Made by a program: the position numbers and the translations under genes. Positions 28,818 through 37,523 of a DNA stretch of 64,000 nt are shown in pieces. Below the pieces are notes generated by a model. That model did no database searches and had not been told where the DNA came from. It saw only the letters and a program-made list of their open reading frames with translations. The stretch's first letter is position 1, and each line of letters starts with the position of its first letter. Source of the DNA: Geomonas silvestris (GTDB lineage Bacteria > Desulfobacterota > Desulfuromonadia > Geobacterales > Geobacteraceae); the NCBI RefSeq assembly GCF_014193515.1, contig NZ_BLXX01000006.1, positions 176,931-240,930 of the forward strand, read 5' to 3'.

Positions 28818-29408
28818 ATGGCCTACGAGACCAAGGACTACTCGAAGCTGATCGGCATGAGCGGATTCAGTGAAACGCTGCTGCGCAACCACTTCACCCT
28901 CTACCAGGGATATGTGAACAACACCAACACCCTGTGTGACACCCTGGCCCGGATGCGCAAGGAGGGTAAAGGCGCGACCCCAGAATTCTCCGAGCTCAAG
29001 CGCCGGTTCGGCTGGGAGTTCAACGGAATGAGACTGCACGAGCACTATTTCGAGAACCTGGGCGGGACCGGACAGCTCGCAAGCGGCGGCGAGTTGGCCG
29101 CCCGGATCAACGAGCAGTTCGGCAGCTACGACGAGTGGATGCAGGATTTCAAAGCGACTGGCGCCATGCGGGGGATCGGATGGGCCATCTTGTACCTGGA
29201 CGTGGCGGCGGGCAAACTCCTCAACGTCTGGATCAACGAGCACGATGTCGGGCATCCCGCCGGCTGCCAGCCGATACTGGTTCTCGACGTCTTCGAGCAC
29301 GCCTTTTTAACCGACTACGGCTTGAAGCGTGCCGACTATATCAGCGCCTACTTCCAGAACATCAACTGGGAAATGGCGCAAGGGCGCCTCGCCCAAGCCC
29401 GGCGCTAA
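28818..29408 (+). CDS. sod: Fe/Mn superoxide dismutase
   Basis: 196 residues with AAGGAG at 28807-28812. Metal ligands by position are H25 (RNHFTLYQGYV), H74 (MRLHEHYFENLGG), D157 and H161 (LDVFEHAF). The second-ligand region has the HxxYFENL form seen in many anaerobes, and VFEH replaces the usual VWEH. No signal peptide, so it acts in the cytoplasm. It has its own promoter. It probably protects this anaerobe from oxygen. Confidence 0.93.
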   Translation: MAYETKDYSKLIGMSGFSETLLRNHFTLYQGYVNNTNTLCDTLARMRKEGKGATPEFSELKRRFGWEFNGMRLHEHYFENLGGTGQLASGGELAARINEQFGSYDEWMQDFKATGAMRGIGWAILYLDVAAGKLLNVWINEHDVGHPAGCQPILVLDVFEHAFLTDYGLKRADYISAYFQNINWEMAQGRLAQARR

Positions 29409-29511
29409 CCAGGCCCCACCACGAGCCCCCCTTCCCGGCGGGGTTCCTCCTTATCCCACCTTCGGGAGATGCATGGTCTCCCATCACCCGCCCCAACCAG
29501 GACGTGACGCC

Positions 29512-30480
29512 ATGAAACGGCCGGCAGCCCTTCTCCTTCTCACCTTCCTGCTCCTTTACGCGCACGCTGCACCGGCGAGCGAAATCTACGGCTTGGGCGG
29601 GGTGGTGCACTCGGTTGACCCCGACGACCTCTCCTACTCCTGGCAGCTCGAGTACCGACAGGACCTCCACAGGCACTTCGCTGCCGGGGTGTCGTACCTC
29701 AACGAGGGGCACTTCAAGGGGCATCACCGCGACGGCTACACCGCGCAGCTTTGGACCAGGGCCGAACTGTTCGACTACCGGCTTACCGTGGCTGCCGGCA
29801 TCGGGCCGTACTTTTTCCTCGACACCACCACCAATACCTCGCCCAGCGGCTTCACCGACGACCACGGATGGAAGGCAATGTTCAGCGGAGCCGCCACCTG
29901 GCACCTGGATAACAACCTGCTTCTCGAGGTGCGCAGCAACTGGGTGAAAGGACATAGCGGCTTCAACACGGTGTCGGCATTGGCAGGTATCGGCTACCAC
30001 TTCGAGCCCGCCCTCGAGCCGCTGGACCGCAAAAACGAGCAGCGCCTGGACAACGAGGTCACCCTGTTGTTCGGGCAGACCATCGTGAACAGCTTCGATT
30101 CTCCGCGTTCCATAGCAGCCGAGCTTGAATACCGGCGCCGCCTGACGCGGCATCTGGAGTGGACGGCAGCAGGGCTCTACGAGGGGGATAACCGGTTGGT
30201 GCGGCGGGACGGGCTCTTGACGCAGCTGTGGGTGGCGCAGGAGCTTCTGGATGACGCCTTGAGTGTGGGGGCGGGGGCGGGACTCTACTTCAACCTGGGG
30301 CATTATCACAGCCCCTTCCAGGGGACCGGGGCCAGGCATTTCCTTTCGGGGGTCGTAGGTCTTACCGGAAGCTACCGGGTCACCGAGCACTGGTCGGTGC
30401 GGGCGACCTGGAGCAGGATCGTGACCAGTTACGCCCGGGACACCGACGTGCTGTTGGGTGGCCTCGGCTACCGGTTCTGA
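29512..30480 (+). CDS. outer-membrane beta-barrel protein with internal duplication
   Basis: 322 residues. The signal peptide is about 1-22 (ends AAPAS). The mature part has alternating amphipathic strands and ends in an aromatic residue (GLGYRF), as outer-membrane barrels do. Two halves of about 145 residues repeat the same strand order: WQLEYRQDLHRHFAAGVSYL and AAELEYRRRLTRHLEWTAAGL, then QLWTRAEL and QLWVAQEL, then AAGIGPYFFLD and GAGAGLYFNLG. The function is unknown; lipid-modifying or structural roles are possible. Confidence 0.75.
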   Translation: MKRPAALLLLTFLLLYAHAAPASEIYGLGGVVHSVDPDDLSYSWQLEYRQDLHRHFAAGVSYLNEGHFKGHHRDGYTAQLWTRAELFDYRLTVAAGIGPYFFLDTTTNTSPSGFTDDHGWKAMFSGAATWHLDNNLLLEVRSNWVKGHSGFNTVSALAGIGYHFEPALEPLDRKNEQRLDNEVTLLFGQTIVNSFDSPRSIAAELEYRRRLTRHLEWTAAGLYEGDNRLVRRDGLLTQLWVAQELLDDALSVGAGAGLYFNLGHYHSPFQGTGARHFLSGVVGLTGSYRVTEHWSVRATWSRIVTSYARDTDVLLGGLGYRF

Positions 30481-30527
30481 AAAAGCAAAAGGGCCCAAGC
30501 TGGTGGCTTGAGCGCTTCAATCGAAAA

Positions 30528-30542
30528 GTGGTACCGGAGGCC
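30528..30542. repeat. short tRNA-Leu 3'-end trace (possible old attachment site)
   Basis: GTGGTACCGGAGGCC equals the last 15 bases of the tRNA-Leu gene at 62483-62567 seen on the plus strand. The same block occurs at 40646-40664 and at the tRNA itself, always in the same orientation. Confidence 0.55.
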
Positions 30543-30710
30543 CGGGTCATCTAAACACCGCAAGAAGCCGCAACTACCTAATTACCGATCTTTCCCCCCC
30601 AAATATAGCCCATCCCCAAAAGCCCCCCCAAAAAAAGATGGCCCTGCTCTACCTATGGATTGGCAGACAAGATGTTTTTTTAGGTAGGCAGCAAACTCCC
30701 TCAATAGGCC

Positions 30711-30866
30711 GCTGCCGAAGGGCTCGGAATCGTTACGGCGCCCAAGGTTCTTAAGGCGGTGGCCGAGGCGGTGAAGGCGTGGCCGGAGTTTGCATCCAGA
30801 GCGCAGGTGAGCGAAAAGGAGACTGCCTGGATCGCTCGCTCCAGGTGTTTATCGAGTAGGCGGGGC
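30711..30866 (+). pseudogene. possible HipA-like C-terminal remnant
   Basis: An open frame after a TAG reads VLKAVAEAVKAWPEFASRA then QVSEKETAWIARS, which resembles the end of HipA-family kinases. A one-base shift near 30840 would then read QVFIE and a stop at 30858. No start, ribosome binding site or catalytic part is present. The rest of 30543-31049 holds no supported gene apart from the promoter for gtrA. Confidence 0.25.
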
Positions 30867-30917
30867 CGCTCCAGAGAGTTACAGGTAGCAGTCCTGTCAG
30901 ATCCCACCTCTCACGCT

Positions 30918-30946
30918 TTGACATAAATTCCGGCCAGGCCTATAAT
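30918..30946 (+). promoter_or_regulatory. consensus sigma-70 promoter ahead of gtrA
   Basis: TTGACA (30918-30923), 17 bp, TATAAT (30941-30946): both boxes and the spacing are perfect. The predicted start at about 30953 gives a leader of about 100 bases before the GtrA gene. Confidence 0.8.
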
Positions 30947-31049
30947 CCCCAGCGTACGGTGCTGAACTCGGCGGTCTCGTACTTGTCCTCTGCGCGGCCA
31001 GTGGACTCAATGAAAGTGCGCTCCCCGGCTTTTGAGAATATGCAGTCCT

Positions 31050-31445
31050 ATGAGGCATTTTTTAAGACAGCACCACCATTCGCTCAGAGAATTTTTCAAG
31101 TTCGCCTTGGTCGGCCTGCTCAATACGGGCGTCGACGTTGCCCTGTTTTCACTGTTGGTCTGGCTGGGATGCGCGTACCTTGCGGCTCAGCTTGTCTCCT
31201 ACACCTGCGGTGCTGCCAACAGCTATCTACTCAACAAGGCCTGGACCTTCCGCTCTTGCGGGCTCTCCTACCGGGAGATGCTGCGCTTTGCCGTGGTCAA
31301 CCTGGTGTCACTGGGGATATCGATTGTCCTGCTTGCACTGCTCCACGATCAGGTCGGTTTGGGACTGGCGGCAGCAAAAGGGGGGGCTACGGCAGGCGCA
31401 CTGGCTGCAAATTTCCTGGGCAACAAGCTCTGGGTCTTTCGATAG
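31050..31445 (+). CDS. GtrA-family membrane protein
   Basis: 131 residues from ATG 31050; a TTG at 31032 is an alternative and neither has a strong site. Four hydrophobic segments carry the GtrA pattern FFKFALVGLLNTGVDVALF and ANSYLLNKAWTFR, ending in NFLGNKLWVFR. Family members are thought to flip or hold polyprenyl-phosphate-linked sugars in the membrane. Its neighbours are three glycosyl-transfer proteins, which supports a role in moving a lipid-linked hexose. Confidence 0.85.
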   Translation: MRHFLRQHHHSLREFFKFALVGLLNTGVDVALFSLLVWLGCAYLAAQLVSYTCGAANSYLLNKAWTFRSCGLSYREMLRFAVVNLVSLGISIVLLALLHDQVGLGLAAAKGGATAGALAANFLGNKLWVFR

Positions 31446-31457
31446 GCGGGGTGCACG

Positions 31458-32759
31458 ATGACGGGAATACAGTGGGGCATCTCGGCTGTTTTCTGCGGCC
31501 TCTTTCTCTTGGGAACCTGGGTCGCCGCTTACTGCGCCCCCCGGCTTGCGGCGGGTCGGGACACCAACTGCCTGTTGTGGTTTCTAATGGCAACGGCGGT
31601 TCTGGTGCGGGTGGTGCTGGCTGCGACTACCAGGGGCTACCAGACCGACATCGTAACCTTCAGTGCCTGGGCGGTGCACGCCGCCGACGGACTCACCTCG
31701 TTCTACGCGCCGGGTTATTTTGCCGATTATCCCCCGGGGTACATCTATGTGCTGTGGTTGGTCGGAAAGCTGCGATCAGCCTTGGACCTCCCCTTCGACG
31801 GACCTTATTTCCTGACTCTCCTGAAGTTCCCGGCGATCCTTGCGGACACTATCACAGTGTGGCTTTTCTATCGCCTGGCGCAGCGCCAGGAAAGCGCTGT
31901 CCCCCCACTTGTACTGGCGGCGCTCTACGCCTTCAACCCCGCGGTCATACTTGATTCATCGATATGGGGACAAGTGGACGGAGTGCTCACTCTTTTCATC
32001 CTTCTGGGGGTCTTTTTCCTGGAACTGAGTCCAGCCGTATCAGGAGCCTGCTGCGCGGTGGCGCTCTTGATCAAGCCCCAGGCCCTCATTTTCGCCCCGC
32101 TGCCGATGCTCTTTTTCGCGCTCGGGATCGCGCGCCGGCAACGGCACGCCTGGTCGGACCTGCTGGTGTACACGGGCACCGCGACCCTGCTCTTCAGCCT
32201 GGCCTGCCTCCCCTTTGCGGGAACCCAGCCTCCCGGCTGGATCCTGAGCAAGTACGGTGCAACCCTCGCCTCGTACCCCTATGCAACCCTGAACGCCTTC
32301 AACCTCTTCGCTCTGACTGGGGCCAACCTGGCGCCCGCGGACCAGCCGTTCCTCGTGCTGTCCTATGCCACCTGGAGCAACCTGTTCATCGTCTTAACCG
32401 TGTTTTTCACGGCATTGGTGGCGTTGCGCGGCAGGGAGAGCGACCGTTTTTGGTACCTGCCGCTCTTCCTGAACGCTTCGGTCTTCGTGCTGGCCGCCAA
32501 GATGCACGAGCGCTACCTGTTTCCCGCCCTCGCACTGGCGCTCGGATTATACCTGGCCAGCAAGGACCGCCGGGTGCTGCTGGTGTTTGCCGGGTTCAGC
32601 GTGACCCAGTACCTTAACGCCCAACAGGTACTCGCACTGAGTCACCGCGCGATCTATGCGGTTCCTCCCCACGACCCGCTTTTGCTGGCGGTGTCACTGG
32701 CAAACGTGCTCTGCTGGCTGTGGCTGGCCTGGTTCGGTTTCCGGCGCTACCTCGCCTGA
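31458..32759 (+). CDS. GT-C-type membrane glycosyltransferase
   Basis: 433 residues with about eleven hydrophobic segments. The first external loop contains YQTDIVTFSAWAVHAADG and FADYPPGYIYVLW, the Asp-containing loop of GT-C mannosyltransferase-like enzymes. ALYAFNPAVILDSSIWGQVDGV and AKMHERYLFPALA are typical of the GT39/GT87-like group. It lies 12 bp after gtrA. It probably transfers a sugar from a polyprenyl-phosphate donor outside the membrane. The acceptor is unknown. Confidence 0.75.
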   Translation: MTGIQWGISAVFCGLFLLGTWVAAYCAPRLAAGRDTNCLLWFLMATAVLVRVVLAATTRGYQTDIVTFSAWAVHAADGLTSFYAPGYFADYPPGYIYVLWLVGKLRSALDLPFDGPYFLTLLKFPAILADTITVWLFYRLAQRQESAVPPLVLAALYAFNPAVILDSSIWGQVDGVLTLFILLGVFFLELSPAVSGACCAVALLIKPQALIFAPLPMLFFALGIARRQRHAWSDLLVYTGTATLLFSLACLPFAGTQPPGWILSKYGATLASYPYATLNAFNLFALTGANLAPADQPFLVLSYATWSNLFIVLTVFFTALVALRGRESDRFWYLPLFLNASVFVLAAKMHERYLFPALALALGLYLASKDRRVLLVFAGFSVTQYLNAQQVLALSHRAIYAVPPHDPLLLAVSLANVLCWLWLAWFGFRRYLA

Positions 32760-32793
32760 CGTTCGATGAAACGCCGATCGGCCCCGGCGCGCC

Positions 32794-33798
32794 TCAGGCC
32801 ACCATGGAATAGGGGTCTGCCTGTTTCCACTCGTCGAGAGGAGCCTGTCCGGGCGCCCCCTGGCGGGAGAAGTTCAGCGCCTCCCGCACCACGTAGAGCG
32901 GTCGTCCCTTCGCCTCGTCATAGATGCGGCCGATGTACTCGCCAATGATCCCCAGCATCATCAAGACCACGCCGTTGAAGAAGAGACTCACCGCAATCAT
33001 CGAGGCCCAGCCGGTCACCGTCCCGTTGGTAAAGAGCTTCAGATAGAGCACTACCATCATGTAGATGAATCCGGCCAGCGAAACAGCCCCGCCGAAGTAC
33101 GAGGCGAGCTTGAGCGGCTTGTAGGAAAACGAGGTGATTGCGTCGAAGGCGAACCGGAGCATCTTTTTCAGCGGGTACTTGGTCTCCCCGGCGAAGCGCT
33201 CTTCGCGCACGAACTCTACGGCGGCTTGCCTGAATCCGAGCCAGCTGATGATCCCCCGTACATAGCGGTTGCGCTCCTTCACATTTTTCAGCGCGTCGCA
33301 CACCTTGCGGTCGATGAGGCGGAAATCTCCGGTATCCACCGGGATGTCGACATCGGTGAGTTTCTGCAGCACCCGGTAAAAGGCAGCCGACGTGAAGCGC
33401 TTGAAGAGGGTCTCGCCCTTGCGCGCGGCGCGCCTGCCGTAGACCACGTCGAAGCCCTCGCGCCACTTGGCGATCATGGCGGGGATTACCTCCGGCGGGT
33501 CCTGTAGGTCGGCATCGATGACCACCACCGCGTCGCCGCCGGCGAAGTTCATGCCGGCCGTTATAGCCGTTTGGTGGCCGAAGTTTCGAGAGAAGTCGAT
33601 GAGGCGGGCGCGAGGGTCTGCTGCACAGATAGTTTTAAGTATGGCGCAGGTGGCGTCGCGGCTGCCGTCGTTCACGAAGATGAGCTCATAGCCCTCGCCC
33701 TGCCGCTCCATCACCTCCTTCAGCCTGCGGTACGACTCGTGGAGGACCGCTTCCTCGTTATACACCGGAACTACAACGGAAATAATCGTTTTATTCAT
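32794..33798 (-). CDS. GT2 polyprenyl-phosphate glycosyltransferase, GtrB-like
   Basis: 334 residues from the ATG with AGGTG 6 bases upstream. The GT2 domain has VVPVYNEEAVL, FVNDGSRDAT, DADLQDPPEVI and DTGDFRLIDRKV. Two C-terminal membrane segments (GGAVSLAGFIYMMVVLYL; MIAVSLFFNGVVLMMLGIIG) follow, as in GtrB and DpmI-type enzymes. It should charge undecaprenyl phosphate with a hexose on the inner face for the GtrA and GT-C partners. It is convergent with the GT-C gene. Confidence 0.87.
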   Translation of the reverse strand: MNKTIISVVVPVYNEEAVLHESYRRLKEVMERQGEGYELIFVNDGSRDATCAILKTICAADPRARLIDFSRNFGHQTAITAGMNFAGGDAVVVIDADLQDPPEVIPAMIAKWREGFDVVYGRRAARKGETLFKRFTSAAFYRVLQKLTDVDIPVDTGDFRLIDRKVCDALKNVKERNRYVRGIISWLGFRQAAVEFVREERFAGETKYPLKKMLRFAFDAITSFSYKPLKLASYFGGAVSLAGFIYMMVVLYLKLFTNGTVTGWASMIAVSLFFNGVVLMMLGIIGEYIGRIYDEAKGRPLYVVREALNFSRQGAPGQAPLDEWKQADPYSMVA

Positions 33799-33878
33799 AC
33801 GTTTCACCTCGTGTCCGCGCTTTGTCGCCGCGGCTTAGTTGGCAAGCTTTGGGGCGCACCAGGCGCCGTGGGTACCGC

Positions 33879-36290
33879 TTAGAAAAGCCAGCTCGGCAGC
33901 CATCTGAGCTGGGCCAGGTACTGTTCCTGCACCGGCAGGCCGGACAGGACCGGAAAGAAGCACAAGAAGAACCCGGTCGCAAGGGCGAGGTAGCCGCAGG
34001 CAACCAGGCGCGCTCCTCTTCCGGGGAGCTCCACTGCCTTTAACGTCGCCACCAGACACATGATCACGAACGGCACGCTGGAAAAAAAGTGGTAGATGAA
34101 GGCGAGCCGGTTGATGCCAACCCAGGGGAGGTACTGGAACAAAAGTGCGACCAAAACGATACCCAGCCGCGCGTCGCGCCTACGGAAAGCTAGGATGCCG
34201 GCACCGGCTACCGCCGGGAGCGAGAGCCAGAATATCGCGGGATTGCCGAAGCAGGCGATGGTGGAAACGGTCCCCGCCGCATTGCCCGGACCGGTGAACA
34301 TCCACACGGGGCGCAGGTCCAGCGGCCAGGTCCACCAGGCAGAGGAGAAGGGGTGCACCGCTTTAAGGGTACGGTGATAGTTGAGCATATGTTCCTGAAG
34401 GCGCACCACATCGGCAAGTCCGTGCCCCGGCCCCGGCAGCGCAAGAAAAGGGAGGTAGGCCAACAGGTAGATCGCCGCTGGAATTGCCCCGAAAGCGACA
34501 AGGCAGACACCGACCCGCCGCAGCACGAACCGAAGCCAAACGCCCGGGAAGGCCCCTGACACCAACTCGGCGAGGGTCTTCAGGATCACCAGCAGGAGCA
34601 TGCCGCCGCCGGCGTAGAGCACGATCCACTTGCATGCCGCCCCGATGCCGAAGGCCGTGCCCGCCAAAAACAGGGTGGCATTGGTGCTGCGGGGCGGCAG
34701 TTCGCCCTCGCGGGGAAAGAGGTCGAGCACGAAGTAGTACAAAACCAGGATGAAGAAGACGCCAAACACGTCGATCACTGCCACCCGGGTCTGGGTGAAA
34801 CGCATGAAATCGGCCAGCATGAGAAACGCGGCGCAGAAAGCGTAGAAGCGGTCCCGGAAGAGTTTCAGCCCGAAGAGGTAGACAAGCGGCACCAGCGCGA
34901 CCCCGAAGAGCACGCCGGCGATGCGCCAGCCGAAAGGGTTCATGCCGAACAGGGCGATACCCGAGGCGATCAGGAGTTTTCCCAGGGGCGGATGGGTCGT
35001 TTCGTAAGGTTCGACACCGTTGAGCATCTCCCAGGCGCTGCGGGCGTGGTAGATTTCATCGAAGTAGAACCCGGTCCAAAAGGACGGGGCATATTCGAAG
35101 CAGTCCTGCTCGTCGATGAGGTTTTCCGGCTTGCCCCGATCGGCGGCCGAGAGGTTACTGGATCCGATGCGCAGGCCGGGTAGCGGCGCGGTGCTCCCCT
35201 TCTCGACCAGGGCGATCTCGTTGAGCCGACCTCCGGGAACATCGGCCCTGAGGCGCACGGCGCTGGTACGCACTGCAACCTCCAGATACTTCCAGGCACC
35301 GACCTGATCCTTGGCAAAGCTGGCCAGGTCTACAAAATCTCCTCCGGGCCCTCGAGCGGACACGGTGAACCGCCCCAGGTCGGGGGCGCCGCTGTCGATG
35401 CCGCTGAAGTAATAGATCCGGGACAACTCGGCCTCCCGGCCCAGTTCGATGGTCACCGAGTTGCCGGCTACGGCGCTTTGCCAGCCAGATTCCGGGGCAT
35501 GGTGCCCCCCCAGGTGGAACAGAGACACGGCCAGACATACAGCGCTCAGGGCCAACAGTATACCGGCATCGACCCGGTCCAGTCCCGCACCCGACGGCGC
35601 GACAGTGCAAGCGGTCGGTGCCTCCTTGCACCTGCCGGGACCTTTGCTGCGAAGATACCCCCCTAAAAGGAGCAGTACCAGCCCGAACGCTGCGCAGGCG
35701 ACCAGATCCAGACCTCCCGCCGAACGACCGGTGCCGCCGACCGGCGCTGCCCCAACCGACTCGGGCCGAAGCGCTGCTACCGCGACCCCTGGCGGCGCGA
35801 GATCCATCTTTTGGACCTCCACATCCTTAAACCAGGCCGTACCGCTGTTCATACTGCCGTACCCGCCGAGTCCCACGGTGACCTCGAGGGTGGACTGATT
35901 CTTCCCGGTTTGCCCGTAGAACTCCACGGACTGCCACCCACCGGTTCCTGTCACGCTGCGAGAACCCGCCAGGATACCTGAAACCGAGATGCCCGCGCCC
36001 CGCTCCTGGACGCCAACCTGCTCCGTGCGCAACCGGCAGGATAAACGGTACACCTTCTCAGGTTCCACCTGCATTCGACGCACATAGCGGGCGTCGTTGG
36101 GGACCTGCGAACTGATGCACAGTACGCCCCCCTGTTCCTTAAAGAGTGATGAGCCCTTCCCGGCGGAGGCATTCCAGTCGTACTTCGTCCAGGCAGCGCT
36201 CCCGACGCTGGCGGCCGCTGCCAGGCAGTCTCCCGCCGACGTGGACACAAGTAGCACAGCTATAAGAACGGCTCGTTTTAGTACGGACAT
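33879..36290 (-). CDS. PMT-family (GT39) protein mannosyltransferase with extra sugar-binding-like domains
   Basis: 803 residues from the ATG that begins a signal sequence (MSVLKRAVLIAVLLV...); a longer frame upstream lacks a site. A jelly-roll-like domain comes first (about 30-165, including YRLSCRLRTEQVG and ...SVEFYGQTG). One helix follows, then a discoidin-like stretch (about 260-350), then the PMT core with FDEIYHARSAWEML, THPPLGKLL and FRFTQTR-like loops (LADFMRFTQTRVAVIDVFG), and membrane helices to the end. It should transfer a hexose from polyprenyl phosphate to an exported acceptor. It lies beside gtrB. Confidence 0.82.
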   Translation of the reverse strand: MSVLKRAVLIAVLLVSTSAGDCLAAAASVGSAAWTKYDWNASAGKGSSLFKEQGGVLCISSQVPNDARYVRRMQVEPEKVYRLSCRLRTEQVGVQERGAGISVSGILAGSRSVTGTGGWQSVEFYGQTGKNQSTLEVTVGLGGYGSMNSGTAWFKDVEVQKMDLAPPGVAVAALRPESVGAAPVGGTGRSAGGLDLVACAAFGLVLLLLGGYLRSKGPGRCKEAPTACTVAPSGAGLDRVDAGILLALSAVCLAVSLFHLGGHHAPESGWQSAVAGNSVTIELGREAELSRIYYFSGIDSGAPDLGRFTVSARGPGGDFVDLASFAKDQVGAWKYLEVAVRTSAVRLRADVPGGRLNEIALVEKGSTAPLPGLRIGSSNLSAADRGKPENLIDEQDCFEYAPSFWTGFYFDEIYHARSAWEMLNGVEPYETTHPPLGKLLIASGIALFGMNPFGWRIAGVLFGVALVPLVYLFGLKLFRDRFYAFCAAFLMLADFMRFTQTRVAVIDVFGVFFILVLYYFVLDLFPREGELPPRSTNATLFLAGTAFGIGAACKWIVLYAGGGMLLLVILKTLAELVSGAFPGVWLRFVLRRVGVCLVAFGAIPAAIYLLAYLPFLALPGPGHGLADVVRLQEHMLNYHRTLKAVHPFSSAWWTWPLDLRPVWMFTGPGNAAGTVSTIACFGNPAIFWLSLPAVAGAGILAFRRRDARLGIVLVALLFQYLPWVGINRLAFIYHFFSSVPFVIMCLVATLKAVELPGRGARLVACGYLALATGFFLCFFPVLSGLPVQEQYLAQLRWLPSWLF

Positions 36291-36358
36291 GAGGTGGCAT
36301 CCTTGGGAGGACACAGGGCACCGGTCGGGTGCTAAGGCAACTGCACGGTGTGCCCCGG

Positions 36359-36391
36359 AAAAAGTCCGGGAGAGCCTGGTGGCTCTCCCGG
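36359..36391 (-). terminator. Rho-independent terminator of the cytochrome gene
   Basis: On the minus strand CCGGGAGAGCC and GGCTCTCCCGG form an 11-bp stem with a 4-base loop, followed by ACTTTTT. It ends the riboswitch-controlled transcript ahead of the PMT gene. Confidence 0.9.
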
Positions 36392-36441
36392 ATGCGTCGC
36401 ATCTTTTCATGGCAAACCGGGGCAACCGGCGTTACCGAGCA

Positions 36442-36957
36442 TTACTGACCGGCGGCAAGAGCGCTGAGCTGAGCTGCACTCAGGGTTATGGAGCCCATGC
36501 CCCCCCTGTTTGCACTGATGGCTGCCTGGATAGTGGACGCCGTGGCACCCTGCTTAGAAGATCCGTGGCAGCCGGAGCAGTACGAGTTGTAGAGTGCCCA
36601 GGTTTTAACAGGGGCCGGAGTCGGAGTCGGTGCCGGAGTCGGTGCCGGAGTCGGTGCCGGAGTCGGGGTCGGCTTGGGAGTCGGTGCCGGGGTCGGTGCC
36701 GGGGTCGGCTTGGGAGTCGGTGCCGGAGTCGGTGCCGGGGTCGGCTTGGGGGTCGGCTTGGGGGTCGGAGCCGGGGTCGGGCGGGGAGTCGGCCGGGGGG
36801 TCGGAGTCGGCCGGGGAGTGCGCCTGTCATCATCGCCCCTGCGGCTATAACCGGTGTGGGAACGCTCGCTCGAGTCGTCGCCATAGCCGGTTGCTGCGAA
36901 GCCTGCGGAAATCATGCTGACTGCTACGAGGAAAATGAGAGCTTTTTTGGATTTCAT
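36442..36957 (-). CDS. PgcA-like c-type cytochrome, Pro-Thr repeat linker and one heme
   Basis: 171 residues with AAGGAG 9 bases ahead of the ATG. The signal peptide is about 1-26. A basic segment ([10 protein letters not shown]) and about 70 residues of Pro-Thr repeats (TPxPTPxP units, 36600-36835) lead to a small heme domain with CSGCH and a Met ([12 protein letters not shown]) as likely sixth ligand. Geobacter PgcA has the same building plan but three heme domains. Secretion to the cell surface for extracellular electron transfer is inferred. The leader carries three tandem riboswitches. Confidence 0.8.
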   Translation of the reverse strand: MKSKKALIFLVAVSMISAGFAATGYGDDSSERSHTGYSRRGDDDRRTPRPTPTPRPTPRPTPAPTPKPTPKPTPAPTPAPTPKPTPAPTPAPTPKPTPTPAPTPAPTPAPTPTPAPVKTWALYNSYCSGCHGSSKQGATASTIQAAISANRGGMGSITLSAAQLSALAAGQ

Positions 36958-37157
36958 ACGTTGGATCTCCTTAGTTTGGATGATGAGTTGAACAGCGGGT
37001 TCGTGACACGGTAACGCGATCTTGTGAAGTGCACCTGGCAATCTGGGATTCCCGCAGGACAGCATCACGTTTCGCCGCCTACCGGATAGCGCAGGTTTCG
37101 ATCACCTCCTTTGCTTGGCTCGAGGCCTTCCGGGCAGTAAATCCGGAATTTGGATAC

Positions 37158-37270
37158 AAAAATAGCCGGGGCCTCGTATCAGGTCTGATATTCGGCATCC
37201 CGGCTGTCTTCAAGAAGACCCTAGGCTTTCCGCCCCATCCTCGCGAATGGTTTAGTATTGTCGTTATCGT
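37158..37270 (-). ncRNA. GEMM-I (GEMM-Ib type) riboswitch 1, gene-proximal
   Basis: On the minus strand AAACCATTCGCGAGGATGG forms P2 with its tetraloop, then GGCGGAAAGCCTAGGGTCTTC and GAAGACAGCCGGGATGCC (split here) give the rest of the aptamer. The last part AGCCGGGATGCC also pairs with GGCCCCGGCT followed by ATTTTT, a terminator. The base matching Vc2 position 20 is A, as in cGAMP-binding members. Confidence 0.88.
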
Positions 37271-37359
37271 TACATCTTGCTGCTACTGTAAGACGTTGAA
37301 CGCTGGTTTTTGGCAGGTCCTCCCCGTGGGTGTTTGCGGGCCTCGGCGTATGTGGACAT

Positions 37360-37475
37360 AAAAATAGCCGGGGCCGCCATATCTGGAATATGATATTTCG
37401 GCATCCCGGCTGTCTTCCAAGAAGATCCTAGGCTTTCCGCCCCACCCTCGCGGATGGTTTAGTATTGTCGTGTAT
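37360..37475 (-). ncRNA. GEMM-I (GEMM-Ib type) riboswitch 2
   Basis: Same aptamer on the minus strand with AAACCATCCGCGAGGGTGG, GAAAGCCTAGGATCTTC and GACAGCCGGGATGCC. The downstream arm GGCCCCGGCT plus ATTTTTAT makes a terminator. Compensatory changes in P2 (ATCC/GGGT against ATTC/GGAT in copy 1) support a selected structure. Position 20 is A. Confidence 0.9.
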
Positions 37476-37523
37476 CGTTTCTACTGGTTATTTGGATTTG
37501 GTACTGAGCTAATCTTGACTACA

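Noticed and set aside
28614-29300. 228-codon minus-strand open frame over the dismutase gene
   Set aside because: Antisense to a confidently identified superoxide dismutase; no ribosome binding site.
36600-36835. Regular short repeats that resemble a CRISPR or minisatellite
   Set aside because: The unit is in frame and encodes the Pro-Thr linker of the cytochrome. There are no spacers of constant length.
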